From NCBI GenBank assembly GCA_003021785.1, contig PXQU01000016.1, positions 460,407 to 524,406 of the forward strand: a stretch of 64,000 bases of DNA, read 5' to 3'. Source of the DNA: Halobacteriales archaeon QH_7_65_31 (GTDB lineage: Archaea > Halobacteriota > Halobacteria > Halobacteriales > Haloarculaceae). Each line of letters begins with the position of its first letter. Positions within the stretch are counted from its first letter, which is position 1. The notes below the pieces were generated by a model, which was not told the DNA's origin, ran no database searches, and saw only the letters and a program-made list of their open reading frames with translations. The position numbers and the translations under genes were made by a program. Of the stretch, positions 52,642 to 61,386 are shown piece by piece.

Positions 52642-53952
52642 ATGACAGAGTGGATCGGTGAGACGTTCACCTCCGACACCGGGTGGAGTCATCTGCAGAC
52701 GCTCGTCGAGATCGGCAACCGGATGGCCGGGTCCGACGGCGAGGAGGCGGCCGCACGTGCGACGCGTGACGCGCTGGCGACGTACGCAGGCGACTCGACG
52801 CTCGACGAGTTCGAGATTCAGGGCTGGGAACGCGACACGTCGAGCGTCCGGGCCGACGAGACGACGTTCGACTGCATCGCCTTGCCTCGGTCGCCGACCG
52901 GCGAGACGACGGCCGAGCTCGTCGATCTCGGCTACGGGCTACCGGAAGATTTCGAGGAGACCGACATCGACGGGAAGATCGTCGTCTGTGCGAGTAACGT
53001 CCCCTCGTGGTACGACCGGCTCATCCACCGCCGCGAGAAGTACTACGACGCCGTGGAACACGGTGCGGCCGCGTTCGTCTTCCGCAACCACGTTGAGGGC
53101 TGTCTCGCGCCGACCGGTAGCGTCGGCACGGCCGAGACGCCGATCGGTGAGATCCCCGCGATCGGCATCTCCAAGGAGGCGGGGACGCGACTCGTCCGCC
53201 GCCACGAAGGGGAGTCGGTGACGGTCTCGACGTCGGTCGAGACGGGAGACGCGGTGAGTCAGAACGTCCACGCCACGCTCGGCCCGGAGACGGAGGAGAC
53301 GCTGCTCGTCACCAGCCACGTCGACGCACACGACATCGCCGAGGGTGCGATGGACAACGGCGCGGGGACGGCAATGGTGGTCGAGCTGGCGCGGACCCTC
53401 GCCGCCCGAGAGGACGAGCTGGAGACGCAGGTCGAGTTCGTCTGTTTCGGCGCGGAGGAGGTCGGTCTCGTCGGCTCCGGCTATCTGGCCGAGCGCCGCG
53501 ATCCGGCAGCCGTGAAGGCGGTGCTCAACCTCGACGGCGTCGTCCGGGGTCGATCGCTCGCCGCGTACACCCACGGCTTCGACGCGCTCGATGCTGCCAT
53601 CGACGAGGTGAGCGACCGACTCGACCAGCCGTTCACCGCGAACCCACACCACGGGCCACACAGCGACCACTGGCCGTTCGTCGAGCGCGGCGTCCCGGGT
53701 CTCCACGTCTACTCCGAGACCGACGACGAAGGCCGAGGCTGGGGACACACCCGCGCGGACACGCTCGATAAGCTCGCCGTCCGCGATCACCGCGAGCAAG
53801 CGGTCGTTCTCACCGAGCTGGCCGTCGAACTCGCCGCTGAGGAGACGGAGACTACACGCCGTGACACGGCCGATATCGCCGCCGAACTCGAAGCACAGGA
53901 CCTCGCAACGGGGATGAAACGCACCGGTGACTGGCCGTTCGACCCGGCCTGA
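52642..53952 (+). CDS. M28 family aminopeptidase with PA-like insert
   Basis: 436 residues. The zinc ligands of M28 appear as SHVDAHDIAEGAMDNGAG, FGAEEVGLVGSG, LNLDGV and HTRADTLDKL. Residues about 70-180 form the PA-like insertion. No signal peptide, so probably cytoplasmic. A CTACTAAC box about 28 nt before ATG 52642. Confidence 0.9.
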   Translation: MTEWIGETFTSDTGWSHLQTLVEIGNRMAGSDGEEAAARATRDALATYAGDSTLDEFEIQGWERDTSSVRADETTFDCIALPRSPTGETTAELVDLGYGLPEDFEETDIDGKIVVCASNVPSWYDRLIHRREKYYDAVEHGAAAFVFRNHVEGCLAPTGSVGTAETPIGEIPAIGISKEAGTRLVRRHEGESVTVSTSVETGDAVSQNVHATLGPETEETLLVTSHVDAHDIAEGAMDNGAGTAMVVELARTLAAREDELETQVEFVCFGAEEVGLVGSGYLAERRDPAAVKAVLNLDGVVRGRSLAAYTHGFDALDAAIDEVSDRLDQPFTANPHHGPHSDHWPFVERGVPGLHVYSETDDEGRGWGHTRADTLDKLAVRDHREQAVVLTELAVELAAEETETTRRDTADIAAELEAQDLATGMKRTGDWPFDPA

Positions 53953-54010
53953 GCGTCTCGACAGCTACCGCACAGAAGAACAGCTCACTCGCGGAAGAAT
54001 CGAAACGGAG

Positions 54011-54469
54011 TCAAACGACCTGACTCCAGAACGGCGCGACGACGAAGAAGAACGTCTGAAACAGGATATACGCCAGCGCGAACACGGAGGCGGTCACCGC
54101 GCCCTTCGGGGCCGTGAGCTCGCGGTCGTTTCGGACCTCCACCTGTCGGGACTCGAACTCGAAGAGATCGGTCAGAAACACCGAGACGACGAGCGTCGAG
54201 AACACCAGCCCGCCGTGGTGTGCGATGGTCATGTAGTAGAACGCACCGACGACGAGCAGGAAGTTCGTCCCGACGCGAAGCGGGTGTCGCGTCACGTCCC
54301 GCCAGTCGCCCGAGGCCGCCTGTGACTGGTGTTGTTTATACTCCAGTGCGCGACCGATCATGTTGAGCACGACTAATCCGAGCAGCAGATACGCGATGAG
54401 GGGGGCCGAAAGCACGTTCTGTGCCAGTAGATCGTCTACTGGCCCGAACCACGCGACGAAGTTCTCCAT
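54011..54469 (-). CDS. Membrane protein of the bc cluster (DUF7313-like)
   Basis: 152 residues with four helices (SAPLIAYLLLGLVVLNMIG, NFLLVVGAFYYMTIAHHGGLVFSTLVVSVFL). Family name from memory, unverified. Last gene of the co-oriented respiratory cluster. Confidence 0.7.
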   Translation of the reverse strand: MENFVAWFGPVDDLLAQNVLSAPLIAYLLLGLVVLNMIGRALEYKQHQSQAASGDWRDVTRHPLRVGTNFLLVVGAFYYMTIAHHGGLVFSTLVVSVFLTDLFEFESRQVEVRNDRELTAPKGAVTASVFALAYILFQTFFFVVAPFWSQVV

Positions 54470-54520
54470 ACGCCAGCGTCAACGCGGGCTACACTAAGCC
54501 CTTTCCAATCGCGAGAGGGA

Positions 54521-55249
54521 TCAGCGAAACCGATCGCCCGACTCCGGGACGACGGCGACGGACAGCGCCGACTCGACACCGACGCGCACTGATTCTCCCG
54601 GAAGGACCGATCCCGACGTGCGGTCGTCGGCGAGCAGCTCTACCGGCGTCTCGTCGCGCTCGACGCGGAGTTCGAGATCCTCCGTCGGCACGACCCACAT
54701 ATCTTCGTCCGTCGAGAACGGGGCGATCGGAACGACCGCAAACGCGTCCACGCCGGGAGCCACCACCGGGCCGTCGGCCCGGCGGGTGTATCCGCTGGAG
54801 CCGACCGGCGTCGCGACCACGACCCCGTCCGCCCGGAACGTCGCCACTCGTTCGGTGCGACTCACGACCGTGTACTCCGAGATGCGCGCCGGCTCGCCGG
54901 TCACCAGCATAAACTCCATCAGCGCCCGGCTCTCCCCGAGCGGCGTCCGTGCAGTCGCGACGGGGAGCTCGACGGTCTCGTGTCGCTGCTCGATCACCGC
55001 AGTGAGGGCGGCTTCGACCGCCTCGCGGTCGATCGACTGAACCGAGTGGCCGGCATCGACGGGAACGACCGTCGCCTCGATGCCGACGTTCGCCGCCGCC
55101 GACAGTCCGGTGTCACCGACGGCGACGACCGCGTCGGGATCGGCTGCCGCGATATCGGTCGGTGAGCCGGTGAGTGGTTCGCCGCCGGCCGCACGCACCG
55201 CTGTCGTCGTCAGCTGATCACCGATGATCCCGACCGTCAGTCGCTGCAT
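54521..55249 (-). CDS. NAD kinase-like protein lacking the GGDG motif
   Basis: 242 residues. The C-terminal signature DGVVVATPVGSSGYTRRADGPVV is that of ATP-NAD kinases. The expected GGDGT loop reads AVGDTG, so phosphate donor binding may be impaired. It sits inside the respiratory cluster, a context not explained by a housekeeping NAD kinase. Confidence 0.75.
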   Translation of the reverse strand: MQRLTVGIIGDQLTTTAVRAAGGEPLTGSPTDIAAADPDAVVAVGDTGLSAAANVGIEATVVPVDAGHSVQSIDREAVEAALTAVIEQRHETVELPVATARTPLGESRALMEFMLVTGEPARISEYTVVSRTERVATFRADGVVVATPVGSSGYTRRADGPVVAPGVDAFAVVPIAPFSTDEDMWVVPTEDLELRVERDETPVELLADDRTSGSVLPGESVRVGVESALSVAVVPESGDRFR

Positions 55250-55291
55250 GGGCTGTGAACTTGCGGGGATGAAAAAAGCCGTCCGGTTGTC

Positions 55292-55570
55292 CTACTCGGG
55301 AATCTCCGGCGTGCCGGCGTAGGCGTCTCGGAGCTTCCGAGCGATCGGGATCACGACGACGAACGTCAGGAAGCCGAGGATAGCGAACCACAACATCGCT
55401 TCTTTGACGACCAGACCGACCTGCGTGTACACCGTCAGCCCGGAGGTCGGATTCGGAGCGAGCAGCTGTGTCCCCTCGAAGCTCGGCGTGTTGTACCAGC
55501 CGGCGAGCGTCATCCACGCCAGCCCGGCACTGATGAGTATCGTGAAGCCCTTTGCGAATTCGTCTGCCAT
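55292..55570 (-). CDS. Small two-helix membrane protein of the bc cluster (DUF7314-like)
   Basis: 92 residues: a helix at residues 6-25 and one at 57-77 (LWFAILGFLTFVVVIPIAR). Starts 3 nt after the upstream gene. Number from memory. Confidence 0.7.
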   Translation of the reverse strand: MADEFAKGFTILISAGLAWMTLAGWYNTPSFEGTQLLAPNPTSGLTVYTQVGLVVKEAMLWFAILGFLTFVVVIPIARKLRDAYAGTPEIPE

Positions 55571-55573
55571 CGT

Positions 55574-55924
55574 TTACTCTTCGCCAGCCTCGTGTTTAGC
55601 ATTTCCCATCTCGGTAGCGCGAAACCGCGACCCCAGAATGTATATCCCCGACCCGGTCACAAGAAATGCGAACCCGACGAGCGCGAACGCGATCGTCAGC
55701 GGCTGTCCCCCGACACTGAGCCCGACGACGCCGAACGCGTCCCGCACTACTCCGCGGACGAAGCTCCGACCGAGCGTCGCCGCGTCGAACATCACGAACG
55801 CCAGCAGGACGAACACGACGGCCAACAGCGTCGAGAACACCGTAATCGACTTGTATAGCTCCATCGGGACGGCGACGTCGCGGCGACCGTTCCCGTTGAC
55901 GTCGCTGTTCGGGTCGTCAGCCAT
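55574..55924 (-). CDS. Membrane protein of the bc cluster (DUF7315-like)
   Basis: 116 residues. VPMELYKSITVFSTLLAVVFVLLAFVMFD is the first helix and ALVGFAFLVTGSGIYILG the second. Constant neighbour of bc genes in haloarchaea by my recollection. Possible assembly factor. Confidence 0.7.
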   Translation of the reverse strand: MADDPNSDVNGNGRRDVAVPMELYKSITVFSTLLAVVFVLLAFVMFDAATLGRSFVRGVVRDAFGVVGLSVGGQPLTIAFALVGFAFLVTGSGIYILGSRFRATEMGNAKHEAGEE

Positions 55925-55960
55925 GCGGAAACGAAAGAGGTGAGACGGTTTGAGTCTTGT

Positions 55961-56722
55961 CTACTTCGGTGGTCGAAGCCGGTAGTAGCGACGGTTCAGC
56001 TCGAACATGTACCCCTCCCGCATCGACTTCAGCACGGCGTAGCTGAGACACGCCGTCACGATCGGGAGCAGGAACGCCAGATCGAACAGCAGATGGGTGT
56101 CCATCGGGACGAGGTTCTTCACCGCGAGCGTCGAGATGGTGGCGGCGAAGACGACACCGCCGGCGCCGAGTGCCGCCCAGAACGGCTGTTCGACCGGTCG
56201 CCGCGCAGCCCCCTTGTTGAGGAACGGCACGATCGAGATGAACCCGACGACGATGATGTTCGCGACGACGCCGTACGCGCGGTCGGACACCAGCTTCGTC
56301 CCGCCCAGCAGCGACAGCTCCGGATTGAGTGGGCCCAGCTTGAGCAGACCGAACGACCAGTACAGATACCAGTCGGGGAGGATGACCGCCGGCGTCTGCG
56401 TCGAGTTCGCCGGCGCGCCGATGTGGGGCGGGAGCGCCGACGCCAAGAACAGGATCATCCCGACGAAGAAGCTCGTCAGGGCGAGATTCCGGACCATCTC
56501 GTGTGGCCACGTCGGGAACGCGAGCACGTCGCGCTCAACGTAGTCGGATTCGATACGCAGGTCCTGATCCTCGCGGCGGGCGCGCTCGAAGTACTCGTAC
56601 GTGAGTCGGGAGAGCCCCTCGGTTCGTTCCTTTCGCTCGCGCCACGTCGGCGTCTCGTCGTCGGGCGCGACGATACCAGTGCCGTCTGCGGCTACCTCGC
56701 TGTCGTTGTCTGTGTCGCTCAT
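55961..56722 (-). CDS. Cytochrome bc complex, cytochrome b C-terminal (subunit IV/PetD-like) protein
   Basis: 253 residues. The Qo-site signature is seen near PAVILPDWYLYWSFGLLKLG (a PDWY variant of the PEWY motif). Three to four helices follow. An acidic N-terminal extension of 55 residues is typical of haloarchaea. ATG 56722 is 1 nt after the cytochrome b N-terminal stop. Confidence 0.88.
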   Translation of the reverse strand: MSDTDNDSEVAADGTGIVAPDDETPTWRERKERTEGLSRLTYEYFERARREDQDLRIESDYVERDVLAFPTWPHEMVRNLALTSFFVGMILFLASALPPHIGAPANSTQTPAVILPDWYLYWSFGLLKLGPLNPELSLLGGTKLVSDRAYGVVANIIVVGFISIVPFLNKGAARRPVEQPFWAALGAGGVVFAATISTLAVKNLVPMDTHLLFDLAFLLPIVTACLSYAVLKSMREGYMFELNRRYYRLRPPK

Positions 56723-56723
56723 A

Positions 56724-57527
56724 TCAGTGTGGCTCCGCGATTCCCTGCATCCAGACGATGCCGATGTGAATCGCAATCACGGTTGTCGCGATGAACGGGA
56801 GGAAGAACACGTGCAGGATGTACATCCGCTGTAACGTCGCATGCGTGAGCGTGAACCCACCGAACACCAACTGTGCTGCCCACTCGCCGGCGACTGGGAC
56901 GGAAAGCGCCATCTCGACGCCGATCTGTCCCGCCCAGAAGGCGAGCTGATCCCACGGGAGCAGATACCCCGTGTAGCCGAACACCATCGTCAGCGAGATG
57001 AGGACGATGCCGATGATCCAGTTCAGCTCGCGCGGCTCCTTGTACGCGCCCGTGAAGTAGACGCGAAGCATGTGGAGGAACACCGCCGCCACCATCACCT
57101 GTGCGGACCAGCGGTGGAGACTCCGGAGGAAGAAGCCGAGATTCAGATCAGTCATGATGAACGTGATCTGCTCGTACGCGACGGTCGGCGAGCCGGACGC
57201 GCCAGCCGCCGCCGGACTGTAGTAGAAGCCGAGCAGCGCACCGGAGACCGATGCGACGACGTACGCGATGGTGCTGAAGCTCCCCAGCGCGTACAGCGGA
57301 TACCAGTACCAGAACTTGTTGTCGAGGTTGTACTGCTCGGTGTGGCTCTTCGGCATCTGCATATTGACCTTGTAGTAGAGATCCTCTAAGATCTCCAGAT
57401 AATCGACGATGCGGAGCCGCTTGTCGAGCCACATCAGCACCGTCAGATAGACGGACTCCACGGGCGTCAGATCCCGCTCTTTCATCCATCCCTTGTGATC
57501 GTGGTCGTCTTTTCGTTCTAAGCTCAT
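56724..57527 (-). CDS. Cytochrome bc complex, cytochrome b N-terminal (b6-like) protein
   Basis: 267 residues with four helices. Two haem-binding His pairs: SLHRWSAQVMVAAVFLHMLRV and LTHATLQRMYILHVFFLP. Spectral type b. Split cytochrome b is the b6/IV arrangement. Adjacent to PetD-like gene; forms the quinol-oxidising core. Confidence 0.92.
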   Translation of the reverse strand: MSLERKDDHDHKGWMKERDLTPVESVYLTVLMWLDKRLRIVDYLEILEDLYYKVNMQMPKSHTEQYNLDNKFWYWYPLYALGSFSTIAYVVASVSGALLGFYYSPAAAGASGSPTVAYEQITFIMTDLNLGFFLRSLHRWSAQVMVAAVFLHMLRVYFTGAYKEPRELNWIIGIVLISLTMVFGYTGYLLPWDQLAFWAGQIGVEMALSVPVAGEWAAQLVFGGFTLTHATLQRMYILHVFFLPFIATTVIAIHIGIVWMQGIAEPH

Positions 57528-57572
57528 TGTCGTTCGTTTGGTTGGATACTCATAGACTGGTCTCCAGCTACC

Positions 57573-58409
57573 TTACTCTCCCGGTCGTGGCAAGGCGACG
57601 AACGGTGTCTGGACCGCGCTGAACGGGTTGTACACCGACTGGTGACACTGGCAGTACACCTTGTCCTCGGCGTCGAAGCTCGCCGACCCTTCGAGCTGCT
57701 TGAATCCGGGGACACAACAGAAGTGCGTGCATTTGTTGAGCCACGCGAGGAACCCCTGTTCGGTCGCGGCACTCAGGAACTCGTCGTCCTGTGCCTGCTC
57801 CTCGATGCGCGGCGACCGAATCACCTGTATCGGCATCGTCTGGTCGACATCCTCAGAGCGCCAGCGACCGGTCGCCGGCTTGCCGAGCCCGCTCTGGCCG
57901 ATACCGTTCCCCCACTCCTCGTAGTCGTCGAACATATCGACGGTGAGCTTGTCACCTGCGGAGAGATCACTCATCCAGTCGTACGCGGGATTGGAGCCGA
58001 CGCGGAAGAAGTTGTCCTGATCATTTTCGGGCTGTGTCCCCGGATACGTCTGGACTCCGCAGTACTGGAACCACTGCGTGGAGTACGTGACACCTCCCAT
58101 ATCCGTCTCTGCGACCTTCACCGTCTGGCCGTCCTCCTTGCTCTCGGTCACCTCGGGCCAGACGCCTTTCAGCTCGCCGTTCTCGATCGTGAGCGGGATA
58201 ATCGGCATCCCACGCGGGGCGGGACCGTCGACGTTCTCGATGGCCATCGCCTGTGTCGTTCCGCCTCCGACACCGCTGGAGTTCGTCGTCGCACCGATCG
58301 CCATCGCCGATCCGGTTCCGACACCGGCGAGCGCGGCCGATCCGACGACGCCCTTTACGAACCGCCGACGCCCCGACTCCATCGGGTACTTATCTTCGTC
58401 TAGTGGCAT
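57573..58409 (-). CDS. Rieske iron-sulfur protein
   Basis: 278 residues. Tat signal with GRRRFVKGVVGSAALAG; the [2Fe-2S] site is CTHFCC with CQCHQS about 27 residues on, giving the two Cys and two His ligands. The insert between residues 90 and 200 is larger than in bacterial Rieske proteins. Confidence 0.92.
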   Translation of the reverse strand: MPLDEDKYPMESGRRRFVKGVVGSAALAGVGTGSAMAIGATTNSSGVGGGTTQAMAIENVDGPAPRGMPIIPLTIENGELKGVWPEVTESKEDGQTVKVAETDMGGVTYSTQWFQYCGVQTYPGTQPENDQDNFFRVGSNPAYDWMSDLSAGDKLTVDMFDDYEEWGNGIGQSGLGKPATGRWRSEDVDQTMPIQVIRSPRIEEQAQDDEFLSAATEQGFLAWLNKCTHFCCVPGFKQLEGSASFDAEDKVYCQCHQSVYNPFSAVQTPFVALPRPGE

Positions 58410-58411
58410 TG

Positions 58412-58801
58412 TTATTTCTTGTAGTACGGGTACACTGCGCGTTTGATCGTCTCTACTGCGTCACCGCCGAGCTGCTCGCCGTCCATCTGCTCTTCGCGAA
58501 TGTAAAGATCCTCCCACTTGCGGCGGCGTTTCTTCACGATCATCACGTCCGGGAGGAACTCCTTGCGATACAGCAGCATGATGAACGCCAGATCGATGAG
58601 CGTCAACATTAACAGCCCGCCGAGGAACATATTTCCGAACTCCGAACGGCCCCAGCCGCCGGCGGTAAGCCCGTAGGTAAACAGTCCGATAAACAGCACT
58701 TCGAGCACCGTCAACAGGACGATCGCGATCGCCGCTGCCGTCGATTCACGCGCTGGCTCGTACCGATGGATATCGCCGTAGGTGTTGTTTCCTGAGCTCA
58801 T
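58412..58801 (-). CDS. Membrane protein of the bc cluster (DUF7318-like)
   Basis: 129 residues, two helices (AAAIAIVLLTVLEVLFIGLFTYGL and FGNMFLGGLLMLTLIDLAFIML) then a charged cytoplasmic tail ending YPYYKK. It is 2 nt from both neighbours, so tightly co-translated. Likely an accessory subunit. Confidence 0.75.
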   Translation of the reverse strand: MSSGNNTYGDIHRYEPARESTAAAIAIVLLTVLEVLFIGLFTYGLTAGGWGRSEFGNMFLGGLLMLTLIDLAFIMLLYRKEFLPDVMIVKKRRRKWEDLYIREEQMDGEQLGGDAVETIKRAVYPYYKK

Positions 58802-58803
58802 CG

Positions 58804-59418
58804 TTAGGTCCCTCCGCTGGCGTTCGGCGACTCACCGTACTTCAGCTGGAAGAAGGTGAACATGACCGACACCAGAATCGCGAGAATCGTCGCGATACCG
58901 ACGTAGTGGGCCTGGATTGCGACGCCCATGTGTTCCGGGTCGGCCTCACCGCCACCGCCGGTCGCAACCGTCGGCACGTCATCGCCGACAGCGACTGCAC
59001 CTTTCATGCCGAGTGAGCTGTGTGGCTGACACACGTAGTTCGTGATTCCCCCCTCGGTGAAGGTGTGCTCGTACGTGGTCTCTTCGACCGGGGAGCCGCT
59101 GTCGAGCGCCGCCGGCCCTTCCTGTGCAACGACGTTGTGATTGCCTCCCTCGCCGGTCCACTCGAAGGTGACTGTGGTTTCCGGATCGACCCACAGCCCG
59201 GCCGGTGAGAAGGCGATGTTCCCGCCGTTGCCGGATGCGCCGACCTCGACCGTCACTTCGCTCTGTCCGCGGGCGTCGGTGTAGCCGCCGTCGATGCCAC
59301 CGAGCCACCCGCCGAAGTCGGGTTTTTGTGACTGCGCCGCTGCGGTGTTGGACGCGGTGACCGCACCCGCCGCGGCCGTCGCACCCCCCGCAGTACGCAG
59401 AAACTGCCGTCTATTCAT
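58804..59418 (-). CDS. Halocyanin (blue copper protein), membrane-anchored
   Basis: 204 residues. Tat signal MNRRQFLRTAGG; cupredoxin domain with Cu ligands in GGNHNVVAQ and VCQPHSSLGM (His, Cys, His, Met); C-terminal helix (HYVGIATILAILVSVMFTFF). It probably receives electrons from the Rieske centre in place of cytochrome c1. Confidence 0.92.
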   Translation of the reverse strand: MNRRQFLRTAGGATAAAGAVTASNTAAAQSQKPDFGGWLGGIDGGYTDARGQSEVTVEVGASGNGGNIAFSPAGLWVDPETTVTFEWTGEGGNHNVVAQEGPAALDSGSPVEETTYEHTFTEGGITNYVCQPHSSLGMKGAVAVGDDVPTVATGGGGEADPEHMGVAIQAHYVGIATILAILVSVMFTFFQLKYGESPNASGGT

Positions 59419-59446
59419 GAACGTCTCTACGTCGGGTCCGTCTGCG

Positions 59447-59454
59447 TATAAATT
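59447..59454 (-). promoter_or_regulatory. TATA-like box ahead of halocyanin
   Basis: Minus-strand AATTTATA is centred about 32 nt before ATG 59418. Confidence 0.45.
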
Positions 59455-59498
59455 CTCCGAAGGGGCGTCTCATCCGTCGGCTCTCCCGCGTTCGGTTC

Positions 59499-60353
59499 TC
59501 ACTGCTCTGCCGGCGGCTCCGGCGGCTCAGCGGCCGTCTGTCCTTCCTCTTCGGTTGACTCGTCCGGAACTGAGACCGTCTCGCGAGCGCTCTCCGGGAG
59601 GAACTCCGGTCGCTCGTCGGCGCCGATACCGACCGCGCGCAGGCGGTTGCGGTACTCCTCCGCTCGAAATCGGTCTGAGAGCCGCGCGTTCGCCACGGTG
59701 AAAAAGAGGAGAAAGCCGGCGGACAGAAACAGCAGTCCGACGGTTCCGCTGATGATGCCGAGCTCCCCGGAGAGCGCCGCCCCGCCGCCGAGGATGGCCC
59801 CCGAGAGGAGCAGCGCGCCGGCGATGACCTGTATCATCAGATTGCCGAACTCGCCCGACCCCTCTGGGACGGCCGTCGGTTCCGGGAGCTCGGCGTTCTC
59901 GGGCGGCTCCTCGACGGTGTAGTCGTCCATCGAGCAGAGCGCGACCGACGGCTTCACGTCCCGGAGGACGGTCCCCTGCCCCTCGATGCTCCCGTCGCCG
60001 TAAACCACGGCGTACCCCTCGTCCGAGTAGGCGACGAGGCGGTCGGGCTCGTCGAGCCGCTCGATTCGCGCGAACACGTCGCGAGCGGCGACACGGGTCT
60101 TCAGGTCGGCCTCCAGTCGTTCGAGCAGTTGCTCGCCCGTGATCCACGTCTCCGGATCGAAGACGGCGTCCCACTCCTCGGGGGACATCCGTGCCATGTC
60201 TTCCGGCGTGAAGTCGTCGAAATCGTACTCGGCCTCGACCTGTGCGCGAAGCTCCTCCGTCGAGAGTGAGTCGTCGTCGCTCTCCTCACTGGACTGGTCT
60301 ACCCGTCGAACCGCCGACTCGACCTGTTCGTCGGTCGCGCGGGTCTCACTCAT
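59499..60353 (-). CDS. Membrane protein with soluble N-terminal domain (DUF7319-like), start of the bc cluster
   Basis: 284 residues. N-terminal acidic helical domain (DFDDFTPEDMARMSPEEWDAVFDPETW), a middle beta domain and a C-terminal pair of helices (MIQVIAGALLLSGAILGGGAA and LGIISGTVGLLFLSAGFLLFFTV). Number from memory. Divergent from the 60438 gene. Confidence 0.72.
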   Translation of the reverse strand: MSETRATDEQVESAVRRVDQSSEESDDDSLSTEELRAQVEAEYDFDDFTPEDMARMSPEEWDAVFDPETWITGEQLLERLEADLKTRVAARDVFARIERLDEPDRLVAYSDEGYAVVYGDGSIEGQGTVLRDVKPSVALCSMDDYTVEEPPENAELPEPTAVPEGSGEFGNLMIQVIAGALLLSGAILGGGAALSGELGIISGTVGLLFLSAGFLLFFTVANARLSDRFRAEEYRNRLRAVGIGADERPEFLPESARETVSVPDESTEEEGQTAAEPPEPPAEQ

Positions 60354-60375
60354 TGGCCGACGTTCGGCCTTGGTC

Positions 60376-60414
60376 GGTAAACGCTTGTCGGGACTCCGAA
60401 CGCGACCGCTTAAG
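60376..60414. promoter_or_regulatory. Divergent promoter pair
   Basis: Minus-strand GTTTAC (60376-60381) is centred 26 nt before ATG 60353, and plus-strand CTTAAG (60409-60414) about 26 nt before ATG 60438. Confidence 0.45.
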
Positions 60415-60437
60415 CGCCCGCCGCCCGTCGTCTCGGC

Positions 60438-60935
60438 ATGGTCGCGACCGGGACAACCGCCACTGTCGTCGCGCTCGCCGTGACGGTGAGTCTCCCGTGT
60501 TTCCTCTACGGTGCGTGGATAATGATCGACAACGACCCGGTCACGTGGGGCGTGCTGACGTGGCATCTCAAGTACATCGTCACGGGGTTAACCCTCACCA
60601 CGGTCCCGTTGCTCGCTTGGATGGCTCCCCGGCTGTTCGGGCTGGGCGGCCGCAGCTCGCAGTTCGGCGGCTACGCCGTCGTCCACGCGCTCGTCGGACT
60701 GACCGCGTACGCGTTCCTCGCGTTCGGCTTCACCGGTATCGTTCGCGTCTTCCGCGCCAAGTGGGAGCACGACCTGTACCACGACTACGACGAGGAGATC
60801 CTGCTTGACGAGATCGGTGGTGACCGGATGGACCACTGGCGAACCCGGCTCCGCGTCGGCGTCTTCGGCTACACCATCATGTGGATACTCGCGTGGCTCA
60901 CCGGACTCACTCGCTACGCGATCCGGTATCTCTAG
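60438..60935 (+). CDS. Membrane protein (DUF7321-like), divergent from the bc cluster
   Basis: 165 residues with four helices, such as VALAVTVSLPCFLYGAWIMI and YIVTGLTLTTVPLLAWM, plus histidines in LYHDYDEE. Next to bc genes on the other strand; possibly functionally linked. Overlaps the convergent Nudix gene by 29 bases. Confidence 0.7.
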   Translation: MVATGTTATVVALAVTVSLPCFLYGAWIMIDNDPVTWGVLTWHLKYIVTGLTLTTVPLLAWMAPRLFGLGGRSSQFGGYAVVHALVGLTAYAFLAFGFTGIVRVFRAKWEHDLYHDYDEEILLDEIGGDRMDHWRTRLRVGVFGYTIMWILAWLTGLTRYAIRYL

Positions 60936-61386
60936 CCGGCGAGTGGAGATGTGACCGCTCGCTCTGTATCAGCTCCTCGATCCCCGCGGGAAGCAGCAGC
61001 TTCCCCGCACCGAAGGAGTCGAGCGGCTCCCACGTCGCCGTTCGCCGGGAGCCGTCGGACTCCTCGACGGTGAACTGCTCGCGGTCGTACGCGGCGTCGT
61101 CACGGAACCGTATCTCGCGGACGATTGCGATCTCGTGGAACCGCTCACCGTCCCACCGGAACTGGTTCTCTATCGTCCCCAGCACCGCGCCCGGCTCGAC
61201 GGACGCCTCAAGCTCCTCGTTGAACTCGCGGACGACGGCGTTCTCGCTCGACTCACCGAACTCGATCCCGCCGCCGAGCGGCCGGTGGAACTGCTCGTCC
61301 GGCCCCTCGTAGAACTCGACCAGAAGCTCGTCGCCGCGACGGACGACGCCGAGCACCTGCGGGCGAACGTCTCGCCAGTCGTTCAC
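60907..61386 (-). CDS. Nudix hydrolase
   Basis: 159 residues. The Nudix box is visible in GGGIEFGESSENAVVREFNEELEA. GTG 61386 overlaps the endonuclease III stop as GTGA, so the genes are coupled, consistent with a nucleotide-pool or repair role. Substrate unknown. Confidence 0.87.
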   Translation of the reverse strand: MNDWRDVRPQVLGVVRRGDELLVEFYEGPDEQFHRPLGGGIEFGESSENAVVREFNEELEASVEPGAVLGTIENQFRWDGERFHEIAIVREIRFRDDAAYDREQFTVEESDGSRRTATWEPLDSFGAGKLLLPAGIEELIQSERSHLHSPARDTGSRSE

